DNA from: Fasciolopsis buskii
Lineage: Eukaryota > Platyhelminthes > Trematoda > Plagiorchiida > Fasciolidae
Assembly (NCBI GenBank): GCA_008360955.1
Contig: LUCM01002370.1
Span: 179,870 to 243,869, forward strand
Length of the DNA stretch: 64,000 nt
Direction of reading: 5' to 3'
Each line of letters begins with the position of its first letter. Within the stretch, counting starts at the first letter, position 1. Positions 59,301 through 64,000 of this stretch are shown here, one piece after another. The position numbers and the translations under genes were made by a program. Under the pieces are notes generated by a model. The model worked only from the letters and a program-made list of their open reading frames with translations. It searched no databases and was not told the DNA's origin.

Positions 59301-62129
59301 GATTATGTCGTGGCTGCTTGCATTTCAACAGGGTCCAGGTAGAAATTCTGCCATTTTTGATCCTCGTGGTCTAAAACAGGAGCAGTTAGGTCTTGTCTTC
59401 TTGTGGCTAGTTTCAACTTGTGTGCTTGCAGACATTTGTCTCGGATGCTCATCTGTGTAAACATTTTCTGTCTCTGTGTTGTTTTGGGCGTTTGCGGGCA
59501 ACTATAATGCTCCAAGGTCACAGGAGCCCTGGGCTTATTTCCGAGGTATTCGGCATGGTAAGACAATTGTTTGAACAGATTTTGTCCTTTGGTTTGTTTT
59601 ATGCTTTACTTCATGCATAAGGCTTTTCTTGGGAAATTCCTCAGATTTACATTGCGATGAAAACTGCTTAAAAACATTTTGCGCCTAACTGGCTGCTACT
59701 CGGACTGCAGCCATCACGTACAGACGTCAGGTCATCGGATCGAAATTTGAACAAACAACTCGGCAGTTACAGTAGGCCTGGATGGGAACTGGTGCTGCAG
59801 TAACGAGATAAGCTTTCCAGATAAAAAGCCCGGATTCAATCCTAGAATGCGACAGAATACATGCACCAACCGTGAACTCCTATGAGTAGAATTTAATATT
59901 GACCAAATGGATTGAGGTCAGGTTCAATGCTGTGCATTCTGCACGCTACTTTCAGGTAAATGTGAAACATCTGTGGACAACTTTTCCCTGGAATTCTGTA
60001 ATCCATTATACTGCACTATTTTTCAGCCAAGTTGGACAAATTCCCGGTATATGATCCGCATGTGCCCGTTTGATCAGTTAATGTGGACGTTCTACTTGCT
60101 CTGTGTTTATGTCTACCGCATCGACGTCTTCAGAATGCCAGTGGAATTTCACCGTAAAATAGTCCAAGAATATCAGTTTTCTAGTCTTCTCAGAATTCGC
60201 CGTGAATATGATCGCTTTGACGATATTGATTATTTTGTGTGGCTTTTTAATTACTCAGCGCATGACAACCTATATTATCTCATTTAATGTTTTGACTGAA
60301 TCACTGGTAGTGAAGTATTCTTCAGCTTCTGTACTGCATTTTCCACGAAAAATCCAGGACATCTGTAAGGCCATCGGCACTTTTGAGATTATTCATCATT
60401 TTGGCAATAAAGTTTAAAATGCACTTACCGATGCGAATACGCGGATTCATAAAATGTTTGTGTTTTTAAATACCTGTTGCAAAATGTCCCTGGGCAGTTA
60501 TTGTTCTGTTGTTTATTAAATTCACGTTGATTGTAATGAACAAGACTGTGAAACCAAACGAAATCATTCGTGCATCTCCTTCTGTTGTGGTAGTTTCTAG
60601 ATTTTAAAGTACTGTTGCACATTAAGTATGAGGTGTTCCGATCCACTGGTCATTGATTTCGGACATATCGCTAATTTGCTGTCTAAGCAGTATGTTGCAG
60701 CTCCGGATGGAAAACAATTGGCCAAAATGGAATAATACCGTTAGAAAAACTTGGCATCCGTAAACTCGGATAGTGTTTGAGACGTCGGCTTTCTTTTTCC
60801 GACTTGTCTGTTTTCGGATTTTTTAACTGGTCTGAGAATTCATTCTGGCGTTTCGATGGTTTTTGGCTTCAGATGTGCATTGGATCCTGGTCAAAGAGAC
60901 GGTTATTTGTTATTGCATTCCGTAGTCGGCCTATCTAGAACAATCGTCACTTTCTCTTTACTGGCTGACAAAACGATGACCTTTTTGATTTTCTTAGTCA
61001 TCTGCAGTAGATTTGTTGTGCGTTTGAAAAAGATAACTAGCAGTTTTTGTGGTGGGAGTTCAAAATTATAATCTGACTTGATTAGCATTTCGGTTCTACT
61101 GAGGAACGGGATGAAGCGAGTTCGTATTTTGTTTTGTCAAGGTATTCCTTTATTGTGGCGTTTTCCAGTTTGAAATTTTTCTTGAGGACACTCCATTTAT
61201 TAGTTGGTATTACCCATGAACACAGATTTTTGGTCCATTGTTGTTTTTTTATTGCTTTTTGGGTTTCCCTAACTTTCGTTGTAGGGTTAATCTTTCTTCA
61301 CCTGGCACGTGTTTAGTCGTTGTTGGATTGTGCTTTTGATCTATGCCTTAGTTTTCCCCTCGGTTGTTCATCCACAACAGTGATTTCCCCTCTCATTAGG
61401 CCTCTTTACTTGGCCCCGGCACTTTGGAATGTCGGCAATCGACATGCATACCTACTGCTCACAGGAGGATGAAGAATCTGGGATAAGTTTTGCTTTCAGT
61501 TGCAACTTTTTATTAAGTGTAAAGTGAAGAGTTATTAGACAAGTCGCGACGTCTTCTACTGTGTTCAAGAGAAGACATTTTCCCAAAAGGTACGGAGCGC
61601 AATAGCTTACGCACGGAATCAATGCGCTATTGAGTTATTAAACTGTTTTAGTGTTCTGATATATACCGTTTAAACAAGGACAGTAACATATGGACACAAA
61701 TAGATGGTGCGGAATCAAGAATCTTTCTCCTAGCTATAATGACACCATCGGATGTGATCTGAACATAATTCAAAGCTTGGGCATGTTGAATGACTTATCG
61801 AGAATGAGTGACATTCTGCTTTGCGCAAACTACTTCAAATTATCACCTTTTAGTGGAAATAAAAACTTACTAGATTTTTTCTACTGCCATCTCCGTGGGA
61901 ATTTACTCTTTTATCGGAACTATTTCATCTACCAATCGATTTGAGTAGCCATTTCTGGTGTAAACTTTCTTAATCATTCGGCGTTTTGGCCCAGCTGCGT
62001 CCTGCGTGTGCATTCCCTACTCTTCTGGCTCAGTCTCTATCCCAGTACAAACATCAGATCAAATAATAATGGAAGCAAATACATCTGTCTTGTGGTAATC
62101 CGCGGGACACCATCAATCCATTTATCGTA
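56381..62129. other. No gene recognised
   Basis: Long non-coding stretch. A hydrophilic minus-strand frame (59566-59303, containing LDHEDQKWQNFYLDPVEM) and plus frames at 59973-60287 and 61690-61944 are open for 84-104 codons without recognisable domains or good splice sites. T-rich DNA between 60800 and 61320 gives spurious membrane-like frames. Confidence 0.28.
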
Positions 62130-63160
62130 CAGCTTTTGTCTTACCAATCCAAACTCTTAAACCCCTCATGTCTAATCATGTGACTCATGGAAATGGGCTT
62201 AATTGGCAACTCGTGTTTCCCCAATACGTCAATTAAGAATTTCACGCCTGCACTTTTGTCTGGTTCTTATGGTGCACACGTGTGTGACAAAGCCTTACCC
62301 CACACGTGACTGCAGTGCTCAAATGCTGGGCTGATATGAGTTTTGTACACCGGAAAACGATCTGGAGTAAAGAAGTGTCTGGCCCAGTATAGGAAACAGA
62401 CCACGTGAGAGGGAAAATCACTGAACTACGCTTAAACTGAAAGGCAGATTTAGAGAGAATGATATTCCGGAAAAGTGTAAACGGAGGTTATAGAAGCAGT
62501 ATAGTATAGCATGATGTTTGAAACCCAGTGAGCTATGCAACGTTGGAGAATAAAGACACGCCGGTGACAAAATCTTGACAACCGACGTTGGTGACTGCGT
62601 AACAGGAAGTTTGGTACAAAAACGAGTAATAGAAGGTAGGGTCATCATCAGTGCATAGATCATCGTTGAATAAAAGAAGTAGTGTGAATGCAAACACTGA
62701 ACCTTGGAGAAGGCCTGGATTTACAGGGAGTAATTAGAAGGGAAATCCACTAACTTGGATGCAGATGGTTTGCTCAATGAGAAAACTTGACGTTCGTGAC
62801 ATGAGAGCCAGAGGGGACCTCCTCCTGGGAGGTTTCACCGAATCACCAGCGTATCGAATTCGATTCAAGTCCTCCGACATGCTGAGCGGCGGTAAATGCT
62901 TTTCTTTGCACTTGTCAAATGCGGCCGACGATTAGATGCGGAAGATAGCTATGAGATTATCGGTCGAACGACAAGTTTGGAATCCACCTGGAAGGTCGTT
63001 CCATAAAAAATCGCATTTAAGAATCGTAAGCAGCTGTTCACAGATGACAGTTTCGGATATTATTGAAAAAGGAGATATAAGGAATTTCGGACAGTAGCGG
63101 CTCGGGTCAGAAGAACCATTGCATTTAGTATAAGAAGCAGTTTGGTCTGTTTCCAACAGA
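62130..63160 (-). mobile_element. CR1/Jockey-like non-LTR retrotransposon, reverse transcriptase remnant
   Basis: On the minus strand DPSRYCPKFLISPFSIISE and then LPGGFQTCRSTDNLI (about 63110-62940) match the P-I-S-L...K and F..QHGFR..RSTxxNL blocks of Jockey-superfamily reverse transcriptases. Next, near 62720-62640, come VNPGLLQGSVFAF and LLLLFNDDLC, the G-V-P-Q-G-S-V-L-G-P...NDL block. Farther down, FPVYKTHISPAFEHCSHVW (about 62350-62290) matches the thumb-side L-Y-K-x-x-I-R-P-x-x-E-Y-C-x-x-x-W motif. Stops interrupt the frames, the usual PQGS proline is L, and the catalytic F-A-D-D box could not be found intact. This family is distinct from the RTE-like copies elsewhere in the window. Confidence 0.75.
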
Positions 63161-64000
63161 TCGGAAAGGTTGAAAGTTTCGAATGAAGCAGGAGAGCCAG
63201 CTCAGTAACTGCATTTTAGGTCCCTGAGGAGTATATTGTCGAAACCCATTGATTTACTAACATCCCGAGGGCGAGGTGCTTTTTCGCAGCCCTCGAATCA
63301 ATACGACGAAATTATCTAGAAAGTACAATTTATATTGGTTTCAAACTAACAGAAATACAGCCACTCTACGGGATGTTGCAGATAGATGCCTTGTCTACTA
63401 TTTTTCGAGAATAATACCTAGAATGAATATAAAAGATTAATAAATAAGCTAAAAGCTGCATTTCCACAGTAAGCTTTGGACCAATCGTTTCCTGATATAT
63501 TCGGAACACCAACCGCAAGGCTATTTTTTCAAGGCTTGTTCTCGGTTGGCGCTGTGCTGACGACCTGTTCATTATCAGCGGAAATAAAGATGATAAGTCC
63601 AAAATATACGAAAGATTCGTCGCTGTTCAACCAAAGATCAGATCAATATGTCTTGTCTGACGGAGCAGTCACGTCTCATAGAACAAGAACGGCATTTGTC
63701 GCCGGCTAGGCCGATCACCGAAGAAACTGTTTCACCAAATAAATAAATAGTGTCATCGGGTGGTGCTTTTCACAGCATCAGCAATGTTCAAGTGATACCA
63801 CAGGAAAACCGACAAATGATTACAGCGAACACCGCATTTAGTATGATAAGCTTCCCGCAAAACTGAAGTCCAATGGATATCCGACTGGGTTCATTTTGAG
63901 AGACTCCAGGCGACAGAGGTCAGGCATAGGGTGCACAATAATAAAAGTTGGTCTTACAAGAGTAGCCGATCATAGTGTACATACTTTGCCAGACCGATTT
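63161..64000. other. No gene seen; possibly more of the CR1/Jockey-like element upstream
   Basis: Frames on both strands (63602-63366, 63476-63709) carry no recognisable motif. An endonuclease of the 62-63 kb element would lie here on the minus strand but was not identified. Confidence 0.25.

Noticed and set aside
60856..61316. Hydrophobic open frames resembling membrane proteins
   Set aside because: The DNA is T-rich, which yields runs of F, L and V in any frame; no splice sites or conserved motif.

Overview
This window looks like nuclear DNA of a flatworm, most probably a trematode. There are no operons, ribosome-binding sites or long uninterrupted genes. Coding sequence appears as short exons with AG/GT borders, and most recognisable protein similarity comes from decayed retroelements. 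The trematode guess is an inference from the style of the non-LTR elements and from hammerhead-like repeats; I cannot name a species.

Layout. (1) 0-4 kb: a plus-strand terminal exon encodes the end of an SCP2 sterol-binding domain (1355-1611), the only confidently recognised host protein. A possible convergent minus-strand gene (exons near 2696-2431, 2389-2283 and 2107-2076) and a complete tRNA-Gln(TTG) gene (3337-3408, minus) follow. (2) 4.5-6.1 kb: the 3' part of an RTE-like non-LTR retrotransposon, minus strand, then an unclassified ORF-rich stretch. (3) 6-25 kb: mostly non-coding, with scattered low-confidence candidate exons (including a 34-nt one at 14749), a probable endonuclease remnant at 18.2 kb and a hammerhead-like repeat at 20.1 kb. 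(4) 25-29 kb: an RTE-like endonuclease remnant (minus) and a phase-consistent three-exon plus-strand gene end (27844-28804). (5) 34-39 kb: two hammerhead-like repeats, a weak RTE-like remnant and a frameshifted Gypsy-type protease/reverse transcriptase fragment (minus). (6) 39-47 kb: two candidate exons and two tRNA-like SINE heads. (7) 48-64 kb: an internally deleted RTE-like copy (48.1-48.8 kb, plus), a fourth hammerhead-like repeat (52.6 kb), another RTE-like 3' piece (56.0-56.4 kb, plus), a candidate exon at 55.1 kb and a CR1/Jockey-like reverse transcriptase remnant (62.1-63.2 kb, minus).

The host genes do not form a recognisable pathway. Apart from the SCP2 exon and the tRNA, host exons are predictions from splice signals plus an open frame, and some will be chance. 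Every retroelement copy shows stops, frameshifts or lost catalytic residues and appears dead. The most interesting signal is a small dispersed family, all four copies on the same strand, whose core resembles a hammerhead self-cleaving ribozyme with a palindromic stem III.
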